Notes under the pieces: generated by a model
Seen by the model: the letters and a program-made list of their open reading frames with translations, nothing else
What the model was told of the DNA's origin: nothing
The model's database searches: none
Shown here: positions 11,066-20,234 of the stretch, piece after piece
How the letters are laid out: each line of letters opens with the position of its first letter
Position numbering within the stretch: position 1 is the first letter of the stretch
Assembly (NCBI GenBank): GCA_963989245.1
Contig: OZ022340.1
Span: 47,019,948 to 47,083,947, forward strand
DNA length: 64,000 nucleotides
Reading direction: 5' to 3'
Origin: Nansenia antarctica
Taxonomy: Eukaryota; Chordata; Actinopteri; Argentiniformes; Microstomatidae
Program-made: the position numbers and the translations under genes

Positions 11066-11279
11066 TATGCTATATGTCACTATATGGACAACAGTATGTG
11101 GACACAATCCCCTGGAGGCATGGGTCTCTGGCACACCACTACAATGTTAACTCTCACCCAATCAGCAGGGTTACTTTAAAGCACCATAACTGGATCAAGC
11201 TTGCAAAAAAACTGTGTTGGTTGGCAAACCAATTAGAGATTAAAGATGGCATACAGTACACACCTGTGTTGTGTTATTG

Positions 11280-11940
11280 ATTGATTGATTGATTGTACTT
11301 TATTGTCCCCGAGGGGAAATTTGTCTTGGGCATGGTACTTTCATGCTTCAAGTGCAACAGTGACGATACATACAACATACAGTAGACAAAGTAAACAGGA
11401 CAGCAACAAACATTGAGTGACATTGGCAGCAGTTTCCACCTGGACATGGCATCATTTGGTATAAATATATATTGCACATAACCCTTCAAGTGGTGTTTTC
11501 GAATATTGCACATGGCCCTTCAAGTGGTGTCTAAGATCAAGTGCAGGTGCTGGTGATCATGTCCTAATCATCGTTTCTGCTTGAGAGAATTGATTAGTTT
11601 AATGGAGAATGGGACAAATGATAGTTTTAAGAGCTTATAGTTACATCATGCGAAGCCTTCTACCTAGGGGGAGAACTTCGTATTCTGTGGAGAGCGGATG
11701 TTGGGGGTCTGCGATTATCTTGTTAGCCTTGTCCAGGACAGCTTTTTCATATAGTTTATTTAGGATCACATAGTCTCTTTCACCTACAATTTTCATAGCT
11801 GTTTTGTGAATGCTGACTAGTCTGTTTTTTTGTTGTACAGTTAAGTTGCCAAACCACACAAATATTCCATATCTGATTACACTTTCAACAATGGACTGAT
11901 AGAACATTCTCATGATCTGCTTTCTCACCCAATATATCCC
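11280..11940 (-). mobile_element. CR1-like LINE 3' end, antisense to tpo
   Basis: On the minus strand the frame encodes QIMRMFYQSIVESVIRYGIF, VILNKLYEKAVLDKANKI and LPLGRRLRM, the C-terminus of a CR1-type LINE. The tail is the (TGAT)n at 11,278-11,295 next to acaataaagt. The copy 2 homologue (59,664-60,249 and 63,257-63,330) is split by a hAT insertion. Confidence 0.75.
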
Positions 11941-11981
11941 AGTTATGGGATATCTTGTAAATACTAAGACATGTTTTTCAG

Positions 11982-12110
11982 ACAGAACCCTCTCTGGGGA
12001 GCAGCCAACAGCGCCTTGGCCAGATGGCTTCCAGCAGAGTATGAGGATGGGAAAGGCAGCCCAGGGGCTGGAACCACGGGCAGCTCTATAACGGGTTCCA
12101 ACTTCCTCTG
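11982..12110 (+). pseudogene. tpo: tpo copy 1, exon for the start of the peroxidase domain, frameshifted
   Basis: Acceptor catgtttttcag, donor CTG|gtaatc. The copy 2 exon (130 nt) encodes QNPLWGAANSALARWLPAEY then EDGERQPRGWNRGQLYNGF, the conserved start of the mature heme peroxidase (human TPO has WGASNTALARWLPPVYEDG). Copy 1 is 129 nt: one A is missing in gatgg-gaaaggcag, so the frame is lost after EYEDG. All splice signals are intact. Confidence 0.7.
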
Positions 12111-12152
12111 GTAATCTCTAAAGTTCACTTTTCAAAAAATGCCGGTCGAGAG

Positions 12153-12288
12153 AGTTTGATTGATTGAAAACTTTATTAGAAGATTTGCAGAAGTAGGTAC
12201 ATGACAGTACATATTACATACAAGGTCAACTAACAGGATAAAAACCCAAGAAAGCCACTGGCTTATTTCAATTGGGGTCCTTGACGCT
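12153..12288 (-). mobile_element. Short retroelement tail present only in copy 1
   Basis: Copy 2 has gtcgagagcgcacgctgg where copy 1 has about 136 extra bp beginning tttgattgattgaaaacttt. The orientation (TTTATT, then TGATTGA repeats at the left) suggests an antisense LINE/SINE 3' end. Located in the intron right after the frameshifted exon. Confidence 0.5.
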
Positions 12289-12991
12289 GGCGTTGCTTGT
12301 TCGCCGCTTCTCCGCCCGAAATCTAGATATACTTGCAGTATACAGAGTAGATTGTCCTACAAAGAAACTTAGATTTCTTAGTAATCTAAAAATTAATTAG
12401 ACCCCTAATTTCGCTGTACAGCTCAGCACGTCACTGACGTGTAACAAACAAATACTAATACGCCCTTTCGGGACTCGCTCACTGACACACAGTGTCTCTC
12501 TCCATCTGGCAGCTTGTCTCTGCCTCGTTCACTGCCAGGGGGAACAAACACACCAAGGTTAAATAGACCAGTTGGATAACGAGGCTGATTACTGACACCT
12601 GTCCGCAATCAGCCCTGTCATCCACCCTCCACCTGCAGGCCAGAACGTGCCATGCTCCCCACATGTGCATCAACTGATTTTGTTAAGACGAGACCATTCA
12701 TTAATTATACAATGGGTCATGATTATGAAGACACATTCACAGCTTACAGTCAACAAGACCATTTTTCAAAAAGGCTGGTGATCTAGAGATCCATCATAAG
12801 AGTACTTGTCTGGTCCTATGATTTCCCTGGAAATGACAGCAAATGAAACTACAGTTTATGACATTTTACTTCAGTGTTATGTCCTCTGTGAAAATGGGGA
12901 GAGCAACGTATCTCCAATTCTGAGTCGATGCTCCTTGTTCTCACTGTATTAATATTAATAGGTACTGATTTAATGTATTAACTGTATTAAG

Positions 12992-13198
12992 GTACGGGAA
13001 GTCAGCAAGAACATGATGCAGAGCACCAGGAAAGGAACTGTGGAAGACTGTGCCTATTCTCAGATGCTGGTGGACTGGGGCCAGTACATAGACCATGACA
13101 TATCCTTCACTCCTCAGAGCACAAGCAAAGCTGCTTTCTTGGGAGGACTGGACTGTTTGAGCACATGTGAAAACATAAACCCCTGCTTCCCTATTGAG
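12992..13198 (+). CDS. tpo: tpo exon, distal heme histidine
   Basis: 207 nt, phase 0 to 0, from a ttaag acceptor to GAG|gtaact. Encodes VREVSKNMMQ... then YSQMLVDWGQYIDHDISFTP and QSTSKAAFLGG, CENINPCFPIE. The Asp-His of YIDHDI are the heme-ester aspartate and distal histidine of animal peroxidases. The QSTSKAAF stretch is the TPO-type continuation. No lesion. This is the first exon in the window's single-copy part of the gene. Confidence 0.92.
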
Positions 13199-13203
13199 GT
13201 AAC

Positions 13204-13308
13204 TCCTCACCCCTCATCATATGATCCCCCTAACCAATCACAGTTGTCTTATGATCCCCCTAACCAATCACAGTTGTCTTATGATCCCCCTAACCAATCA
13301 CAGTTGTC
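13204..13308. repeat. Three-copy 30-bp tandem repeat in tpo intron
   Basis: Unit tatgatccccctaaccaatc plus acagttgtct is repeated three times directly after the donor at 13,199. Confidence 0.95.
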
Positions 13309-13359
13309 TTTCTCTTCCTGTTTTGGGGATTTCTTTCTTTAACATTCCATATTCTACCA

Positions 13360-13660
13360 TATGTAACACGTTCATTTCAATATTGTTGAGAATCACAATA
13401 CAAACTCACTAGTCAAGCCAAAATACTGCAGTGCAGTGGCTTCAGAGTAATCCCCACTGCTACCTAGTTAACTATAACACTACTTTACATAGTTAGCAGG
13501 CTCACAAAACAAGCTGTGTTATGACTAGTGATGTGTCATTGATTTTCAACGACGTGGAAATGAAAGAAAAATCCGAACATTAAATCGGATGCCGACATGC
13601 GGACCAAAACACGAACGTGTAACATATTCATACAGTATATAATATACATATATTGTGTGA
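13360..13660. repeat. Dispersed repeat, member 1
   Basis: The blocks ttgagaatcacaatacaaac, ggctcacaaaacaagctgtg and gtgtcattgattttcaac recur in the same order at 14,470-14,700, and partly at 10,866-10,940 and 59,275-59,345. Probably a non-autonomous DNA element. Class not determined. The flanking 13,660-13,870 holds nothing recognisable. Confidence 0.5.
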
Positions 13661-13873
13661 AATAATCCACATTTCTTGCTATTTAAGAAGTACAATGGGA
13701 AAAGACATCATCTTATGTCAACATTTTACATTAGGTCAATAACTGGAATAATTTCCAACGCCAAAGGTATTTTTCTAATTCTAAATAGTACATTTAGTGC
13801 TTCTATAATACAGTCAACATGAATTAATTCATTCTCATTTGGACAAGTTTTGAAGCTCAAGCTACAGTATCTA

Positions 13874-14177
13874 ATTCGGTTGTTAAGTCGTGACGTGTTT
13901 CCGGGTCCAACGTTGGCTGAGGCGCTCTCTTCGAAATGCCGCAGTAATAATAATAATTCATTATATTTGTATAGCGCTTTCCGAGGCTCAAAGACGCTGA
14001 CAATATGGGGAAAACGGGAAAGTGCTGTGTCCCTTGTTGTATGAATAGATCCGAGTCTAAAAAACGATTGAACTGAAATTCTACCGCTTTAGTACACTGG
14101 TACTCTGGTGCGGGGAATTTTTTATTTGGACCCGGACATTGCTAAATTTCTGTTGACGTCAGACTTAACAACCGAAT
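13874..14177 (+). mobile_element. Non-autonomous P-element-like (THAP) transposon, member 1
   Basis: Perfect terminal inverted repeats ATTCGGTTGTTAAGTC at the left and its complement at the right bound 304 bp. Inside, ATGGGGAAAACGGGAAAGTG encodes MGKTGKCCVPCCMNRS, the beginning of a THAP zinc finger (C-x2-C), before a frame stop. An internal AGTACACTGGTACTCTGGTG block is present once. An inverted, expanded relative lies at 18,891-19,422. Confidence 0.65.
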
Positions 14178-14344
14178 TGCATTTCATTATTCTGATGCAG
14201 GGAGTGTTTTAATTTGGTCTGTATGACACCTGGTCACTACTGGCCTAGAGGACATTCATATCCCACAGATAATTGTGACACGTTCTAGTCCTCTTGGTCC
14301 TCATATCGGCAACCAAACAAATGTTCAGACTTTTCTTTTTAAAC

Positions 14345-14454
14345 CAGGGCTCTCAAGTCTCACGCATTGGGCGTGAGACACACGCATTTCAACCCGTTCA
14401 CACGCTCACACGCCCGTGTGTCTCACGCCCAATGCATGAGACTTGAGAGCCCTG
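14345..14454. mobile_element. Short hAT-type MITE
   Basis: 110 bp bounded by near-perfect inverted repeats: CAGGGCTCTCAAGTCTCACG at the left and its complement at the right, with only a few unpaired central bases. CAGGG termini are typical of hAT-derived MITEs. The flanking 8 bp do not match, so the insertion is old. Confidence 0.7.
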
Positions 14455-14469
14455 ATAAACACACAAACT

Positions 14470-14700
14470 ACGTTTCAATGTTGTTGAGAATCACAACACA
14501 AACTCACTACTCAAGCCAAACATACATACAACAATACATTACATTGTTAGCAGGCTCACAGAACAAGCTGTGTTAGTTGACTAGCGATGTGTCATTGATT
14601 TTCAACAATGCGGAAATGTGTTCACATTTTTTATAACAAAAGTCTGAACATTACATCGGATCCCGATGCCGTGTGCATTGTCTCATTCACATCACAACAT
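14470..14700. repeat. Dispersed repeat, member 2
   Basis: Matches 13,360-13,660 in order and orientation, with more divergence in the second half. 14,700-14,930 holds no recognisable feature. Confidence 0.5.
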
Positions 14701-14931
14701 GCTGATAGAACATCAACATGCTAAAAACACATAACTACACATAACTAGATGATCACACAGTCCTTGCTTTTGAACACGTCCTAAAATGTAAGTTTGTCTT
14801 ACAAGCCATGTATCACTCAACCAGTATATCAAGTGGGCTCTTCAACACTTCAACGTTTGTAATATGCAAAAACAATGGAAAACAAAAACATTTTTAAAAG
14901 AAAAAAGGAAGAAGCTTTTTGTTCATTGTGT

Positions 14932-15199
14932 GGGCGGCTGTGTTTCAGGAGGTAGAGTCGCCGTCTAATGATCACAAGGTTGGCAGATCAGCGGTTCTAG
15001 CCCCGGCTCGCCACATGTCGAAGTGTCCTTGGGCAAGACACTGAACCCCAAATTTGCTCCCAGTGAGCGGGCCGGCGCCTTGCATGGTAGCCTGCCGCCA
15101 TTGGTGTGTGAATGTGTGTGTGAATGGGTGAATGGCCGTTGTAAAGCGCTTTGGAGCAGCAAAAGAGGCGCTATATAAGTGCAGTCCATTTACCATTTA
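14932..15199 (+). mobile_element. tRNA-derived SINE (AFC-type), member 1
   Basis: Head gggcggctgtgtttcaggag with a B-box-like part near gcggttctagccccgg. The body is the common teleost segment catgtcgaagtgtccttggg, then gtgtgaatgtgtgtgtgaat, with the 3' end aaagcgcttt...gcagtccatttaccattt. Lies 83 bp before the tpo exon at 15,283. A second member is at 22,329-22,590. Confidence 0.75.
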
Positions 15200-15282
15200 A
15201 TTTGCGCGAGAGTTGCCGACATGCGGCCCCTTTCAACAGACCGTGTCACATACAGTCTGTAATTATCTTCTCTCTGCTGCAG

Positions 15283-15801
15283 ACTCTCCCTCAGGACGTG
15301 TTGTCCAGGAACAAAAGCTGTCTGACGTTTTTCCGCTCCTCGCCTGCCTGCTTCTCTGGCCACGTCCCGCCCGCTGTGGCCGACACCAGACACACGCTAC
15401 AGCGGCAACAAATGAACTCAATCACCTCTTTCCTGGACGCCTCCACTGTGTACGGCCACACCCTGTTTTTACAGAGTGCCCTCCGGAACCTGTCAAGCCC
15501 CCGGGGTCAACTGGCCGTCAATCCTGGACTCACAGACCCACACGGCAGAGCGTACCTGCCTTCCGTCTCCACCAGCCCGTCTGCATGTTTTCAGAACCCA
15601 GCCGACCCCAGAGGGCCGAGGGTGGAGTGCTTCCTGGCTGGAGACAGCAGGGTGAACGAGATCCTGCCCCTGGCAGCACTGCACACGCTGTGGGTGAGGG
15701 AACACAACCGGATAGCAGAGGCTCTGGAGGACCTCAACGCCCACTGGAGCTCAGAGACCATCTATCAAGAGACCCGCAAGATCATTGGAGCGCTGCACCA
15801 G
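15283..15801 (+). CDS. tpo: tpo exon, large peroxidase-domain exon with GC donor
   Basis: 519 nt, phase 0 to 0, acceptor tctctgctgcag. Encodes TLPQDVLSRNKSC, NSITSFLDASTVYG, FLAGDSRVNEILPLAALHTL, WVREHNRIAEALEDLNAHWS, TRKIIGALHQ. The Arg and Glu in SRVNEI correspond to the catalytic arginine and the heme-ester glutamate of mammalian peroxidases. The donor is CACCAG|gcaagt, a consensus GC donor, and the protein resumes correctly (ALHQ then IITIRDYV) at 17,115, so this is a real GC-AG intron. No lesion seen. Confidence 0.93.
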
Positions 15802-17114
15802 GCAAGTCTGTTGGAATTAAAATCAGAATAATCAGTTATTTTGGTTGACTGCTCCAAGAAAGAGGAGAGATGTTTTCTATCGCACAAATGGACGTTTATT
15901 GAAGATCACACGTGTAGTACAGAGTTGCACCTTAACCTGAGGTGGTCTCAGAAAAAGGTGTTCTTCTTCAGATTACATTACATTATATACTTTCACAAGA
16001 CACAGAGTTCTTTACCCTTTTGGCCACTATGATGTAAGAGCTGAATGGCCTATTAGAATGTTTTAAAACTATGAATGGAGTGTTGTCTTGTGTTAAGCCC
16101 AATGCACACAGAATTATTTCAATTGGTGTGAATGGAGAATCGAATGTTGTGGTGCGATAATATCGCATCGCACGCCGTGTGCATTGTCTCATTCAAAACA
16201 ATGGAATCGAATTCGGCGGTGCGACAAAATCGGGGCCGTGTGCATTGGCTTTTAGACGTGAGAGTTTTTTATCGGTTCTTACAACACCTGGATTCATGGT
16301 CATCAGACAGTTCCCAGACAGTAGCTTACAATGGGTCGTATGTGTTCTTAGGATACAATACTCATGATGTGCATATTAAAACAGGAAAACTGATAAGATA
16401 TGTAACATCATGACTTAAGCAGCTGGTGCTGGAGAATGGACAATAGGACCTTTGAAAAATATATCCTAACAAGTCCCACTGTCTATTATGGAAACTAGGG
16501 CTGTCCAATGATACAAGAAAGTAATAATAATAATAATAACATTTATTTGTATAGCGCTTTTCCTGCAAACGTTGCAGCTCAAAGTGCTCATGCTAAGTAA
16601 TTAAAATAAGTGTATTGTTTTATGTCAATCACAAATTAATTTTGGTTTAGTTCATATTTGGTTTTATATCATTTAGCCCTTATTAAAGATGTTTTCACTG
16701 TAACGCTACACTGGGCTGTAAATGTCTTGTGAAGAAAGTGAAGAAAACACAAAATAGCCACGTGTTGTTTTAGCATCTTTTCAGCCAATAACAATTCAGC
16801 CAGTTGTGTACCTCTATAATACCTCTATAATACCTCTATAATACAGGTAAATGACATGAATAAATAAAAACTATACACTGGTAAAGTGATTGCATCACAA
16901 TCAAAGAATATCAAAAATATGTGGAGACAAACATATCAAGCTGGTATAATAAAGCTCCTTTACCCTATTCCACCTAAACTGCTGGAAATGAACACTCCTC
17001 ATATGTCAGAATTATAGATTGCAAGTTGTTTTGTTGTATGTTTTTCTTTTTGTGGAAGATACACTATCTAAAGGTCTATTCTTTTCTGTTGTTGTTGTTG
17101 TTTTTCTCTCCCAG
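15802..17114. other. tpo GC-AG intron
   Basis: Contains a palindromic patch at 16,140-16,250 (ggtgcgataatatcgcatcg and the related ccgtgtgcattg repeated twice), a retroelement-type terminus (taataataa...atttgtatagcgctttt) at 16,525-16,575, and a three-copy tacctctata repeat at 16,808-16,845. No gene. The acceptor is tctctcccag at 17,114. Confidence 0.7.
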
Positions 17115-17373
17115 ATTATCACCATAAGGGATTATGTTCCAAAAATCATTGGAAGAGAGGCTTTTGATCTCAACGTCGGTCCCTATGGGGGCTATGATCC
17201 AATCACAGACCCGTCAGCCTCCAACGTGTTTGCTACCGCAGCGTTCCGCTTCGGCCATGCCACCATACCCACGCTGCTCAGGAGGCTCAACGAGAGCTTC
17301 CAGGAACACCATCTCTTCTCCTCTCTGAGCCTGCACAACACTTTCTTCAGTCCTTGGAGATTAGTCAAAGAAG
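17115..17373 (+). CDS. tpo: tpo exon, proximal heme histidine
   Basis: 259 nt, phase 0 to 1. Encodes IITIRDYVPKIIGREAF, VGPYGGYDPITDPSASNVF, TAAFRFGHATIPTLLRRLNE and LHNTFFSPWRLVKE. The His in FRFGHATI is the proximal heme ligand of the family. Donor GAAG|gtcagt. Intact. Confidence 0.93.
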
Positions 17374-18300
17374 GTCAGTGTTCTCTCATGATGTCTCCTC
17401 TTTGAGCGAGTGTACTGTGGCATATTAAATACAGATTACCCAGCTGGGTAACACTTTATAATAATGTCAATTGATACGCTGTTTATACACCATTCATAAA
17501 CAAGTGTACAGTAAAACATGTTGTAGCGCCCCTCCATAAAAGGAGAGCGACGAAGTAGCCTGCGAATGGTGTTTATTCATAAACCTTTTACTGTCACTCT
17601 GGTTGTCTGTGTTGTGTCTGTAAGAGTTGTTTACTATAACTCTGGTTGATGTTTACTATGACTCTGGTTGTCTGGTTGTTGTTTACTATGACTCTGGTTG
17701 ATGTTTACTATGACTGGTTGTTGAACAGCGTTTATATCTTATATAAAGTGCATGCAGCTAATTGTTTTTTCTTTTTACAATTGACGTTTACTTCTAGTAT
17801 CGAAGTTTTTCACTCAATGTAATTTCATAAGATTCACATTTGTAGCACATAATGTTCCTATGATTCTGCTAACAATATAAAAGGCTCATATACTGTATGT
17901 ACGACTATAACAAGTAAGTATGCATTATACCAGTTGGTTTAATTCCATTGGTTATGGCATTGTGTAGATTGTCTATGGCATTGTGTAGATCAGGGGTCGG
18001 CAAGTAAGTTTGGCCTTGGGCCCAATTTTTTCTGAGCCACTAGATGGCTGTTTAAAATTGTGACATGTTCTATGGCATTGTGTAGATTGTCTATGGCATT
18101 GTGTAGATTGTCCATGGCATTGTGTATATTGTCTATGGCATTGTGTAGATTGTCTATGGCATTGTGTAGATTGTCCATGGCATTGTGTATATTATCTATG
18201 GCATTGTGTAGATTGTCTATGGCATTGTTTAGATTGTCTATGGCATTGTGTAGATTGTCTATGGCATTGTGTAGCTTGTTCCTGTGTTCCTCTCTCTAAG
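17374..18300. repeat. tpo intron with two VNTRs
   Basis: 17,590-17,720 repeats tttactatgactctggttg about five times. 17,955-18,285 repeats a 21-bp unit (ctatggcattgtgtagattg) about a dozen times, interrupted at 17,985-18,065 by unrelated sequence. The VNTR runs to within 20 bp of the acceptor (tctctctaag, 18,300), so the exon's polypyrimidine tract is essentially the VNTR edge. Confidence 0.85.
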
Positions 18301-18459
18301 GTGGGCTGGAGCCGGTGCTGCGAGGTCTGTTGGGCACAGCGGCAGCCGCCGTGTCGACTGACAAGCTGCTGACAGAGAGGCTGGTGGTGCTGAACATCCC
18401 AGAGGCCTTGGACCTGGCCGCTCTCAACCTGCAGCGGGGCCGTGACCACGGACTCCCAG
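18301..18459 (+). CDS. tpo: tpo exon
   Basis: 159 nt, phase 1 to 1. Encodes GLEPVLRGLLGT, TDKLLTERLVVLNIPEALDL and AALNLQRGRDHGLPG. The LNLQRGRDHGLP stretch is nearly invariant in heme peroxidases and lies near the proximal histidine. Intact. Confidence 0.92.
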
Positions 18460-18890
18460 GTCAGACACAACAGGGGGTTATCTCCAACATTGAACGTCTG
18501 CTACACGTATACCTTCAAATCTTATTTCAAAATCCCTCATTTCATTCTGTAATCAACACGTTGCATCATTAAAGCGGACTCACGCTTAATCATTTCCCTC
18601 ACTTCTCTGTGCTTTGAGTGAAAGCATGATTAATTCATGAGCTACTAGAATTAACTTGATTTTGCCAACCTGTCTGACAAGGCAAACCATTCTCTTCTCA
18701 AACATCCTTAACTGCTCTTGTCACCACCTTGTGGCGGCTTTTGGCATCACTTCACAGCTTGAGTCACCCTCCATGACAAAGAATTCAGAAATGTGTTACA
18801 TACTTCTGTGTCTTCACAAAGAACAACATTTCCTCAGGGACCCTGAACTTCCACCATGATGGATTTTCCACCAGTTTGAATTGTGTGCTT

Positions 18891-19422
18891 ATTCGGTTGT
18901 TAAGTCTGACGTCAAACGTGACGTTTAGCAATTTCCGAGTCCAAACCAGAAATTCCCTGCACCAGAGTACCAGTGTACTAGAGTACCAGTGTACTAAAGC
19001 ACCAGAGTGCCAGTGTACTAAAGCACCAGAGTACCAGTGTACTAAAGCACCAGAGTACCAGTGTACTAAAGCACCAGAGTACCAGTGTACTAAAGCACCA
19101 GAGTACCAGTGTACTAAAGCACCAGAGTACCAGTGTACTAAAGCACCAGAGTACCAGTGTACTAAAGCACCAGAGTACCAGTGTACTAAAGCACCAGAGT
19201 ACTACAGCGGTAGAATGACAGTTCAATCGTTTTTTAGACTGGGATCTATTCATACAACAAGGGACACAGCACTTTCCCATTTTTCCCATATTTGTCAGCG
19301 TCTTTGAGCCTCGGAAAAGCGCTATATAAATATAATGAATTATTATTACTACTGAGGCATTTCAAAGAGAGCGCCTCAGCCAACTTTGGACCCGGAAACA
19401 CGTCACGACTTAACAACCGAAT
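18891..19422 (-). mobile_element. Non-autonomous P-element-like (THAP) transposon, member 2, with internal VNTR
   Basis: Terminal inverted repeats ATTCGGTTGTTAAGTC and complement. Relative to 13,874-14,177 it is inverted. On the minus strand it encodes MGKMGKCCVPCCMNRSQSKK, again the start of a THAP finger. At 18,962-19,205 a 24-bp unit (agcaccagagtaccagtgta plus ctaa) is repeated about nine to ten times, whereas member 1 has one copy. Bounded by tpo introns on both sides. Confidence 0.7.
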
Positions 19423-19605
19423 AGCTTGAAAGAATCATGTAGTCCTAACCACCTCCAAGAACCTCTGGAAAAGTAAAATGCGAAATCTTTAAATAATGTC
19501 GACATTTAAAACCTGTTTTACCTAACCTAACCCTGTTTAAAACATGTTTTGTTTTGTTGTTATGAAAGGGTCAGCATAATGAAGTCACATTCTCATGTTT
19601 TCCAG

Positions 19606-19843
19606 GATATAATGATTGGAGGACGTTCTGTGGACTCAACAGGATCGATACACAAGAGGATTTCAGAAAGGTTGTCAGGGACGCAAGTGTTGTTGTCAAA
19701 CTACTGGACCTGTACCGTCACCCTGACAACATTGACCTGTGGCTGGGAGGCCTGGTGGAGGAACCGCTGGACGGCTCCAGGACTGGACCTCTCTTCTCAT
19801 GCTTAATTGGAAAGCAGATGAGGATGCTTCGGGATGGGGACAG
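19606..19843 (+). CDS. tpo: tpo exon
   Basis: 238 nt, phase 1 to 2. Encodes GYNDWRTFCGLNRIDTQEDF, VVKLLDLYRHPDNIDLWLGG, TGPLFSCLIGKQMRMLRDGD. The match to mammalian TPO (HPDNID.WLGG, GPLF.CLIGKQM) is close. Donor GACAG|gtcttt is followed by a T10 run, which is a weak context for a donor. Intact. Confidence 0.92.
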
Positions 19844-20234
19844 GTCTTTTTTTTTTATGCATTTGCATGTTAAAACACAGTATATGTTAGCCCTAGTTAT
19901 GGAGAATGGTAGCCTACTTGCTAATAATAATAATATAAAATATATATGATGCTTACATTCACACCACAATACAGTAGGTCAGAGATTAGAGGATGATCGA
20001 CGGTGTGACAATGTCGCGATACGTTACGTTATTAAAGCCAACTCGTGCTTATGTCAGACTGCGCTAAAACATTTCCCCATTTCTCTGCGCTGTGAGACAA
20101 TGCTTGATGACGGTGTGAGAGTAGATAGGAGTTGGTCTCATTGCTTAAATGAAATAATCATTAACCATATTTAAAACACTTCCACTCTTCATCTCTGCAA
20201 TTCAAGAGCTGCTACAGTAAACTAGATGTTTCTA

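Larger units (their letters stand above)
1..12718. repeat. Segmental duplication, copy 1
   Basis: This stretch is repeated in the same orientation from about 33,110 to the window end. Landmarks pair one to one: smarcad1-like exon 130-520 with 33,229-33,646, tpo exon 1 2,910-3,006 with 51,648-51,745, the LINE at 3,590 with 52,355, Harbinger at 6,501 with 55,486, tpo exon 11,982-12,110 with 63,372-63,501. Before insertions the period is about 33.1 kb. The two copies look about 1-2% different by eye, plus discrete indels. Copy-1-only changes include a LINE tail at 8,687-9,220, about 136 bp at 12,153-12,288, loss of about 280 bp of LINE 3' end after 4,403, and a longer (TA)n at 11,018-11,063. Base 12,718 pairs with base 64,000, so the true right boundary is unknown. 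Confidence 0.93.

Noticed and set aside
11014..11280. Frame with alternating Tyr-Ile
   Set aside because: Translation of the (TA)n microsatellite.
12423..12673. Minus-strand frames near 12.5 kb and 63.7-63.9 kb
   Set aside because: No known motif, intronic, and only one of two overlapping frames is conserved between the duplicates.
14967..15196. Small proteins of 74 residues on the minus strand
   Set aside because: They are antisense readings of the SINE, and the same pattern recurs at 22,329-22,590.
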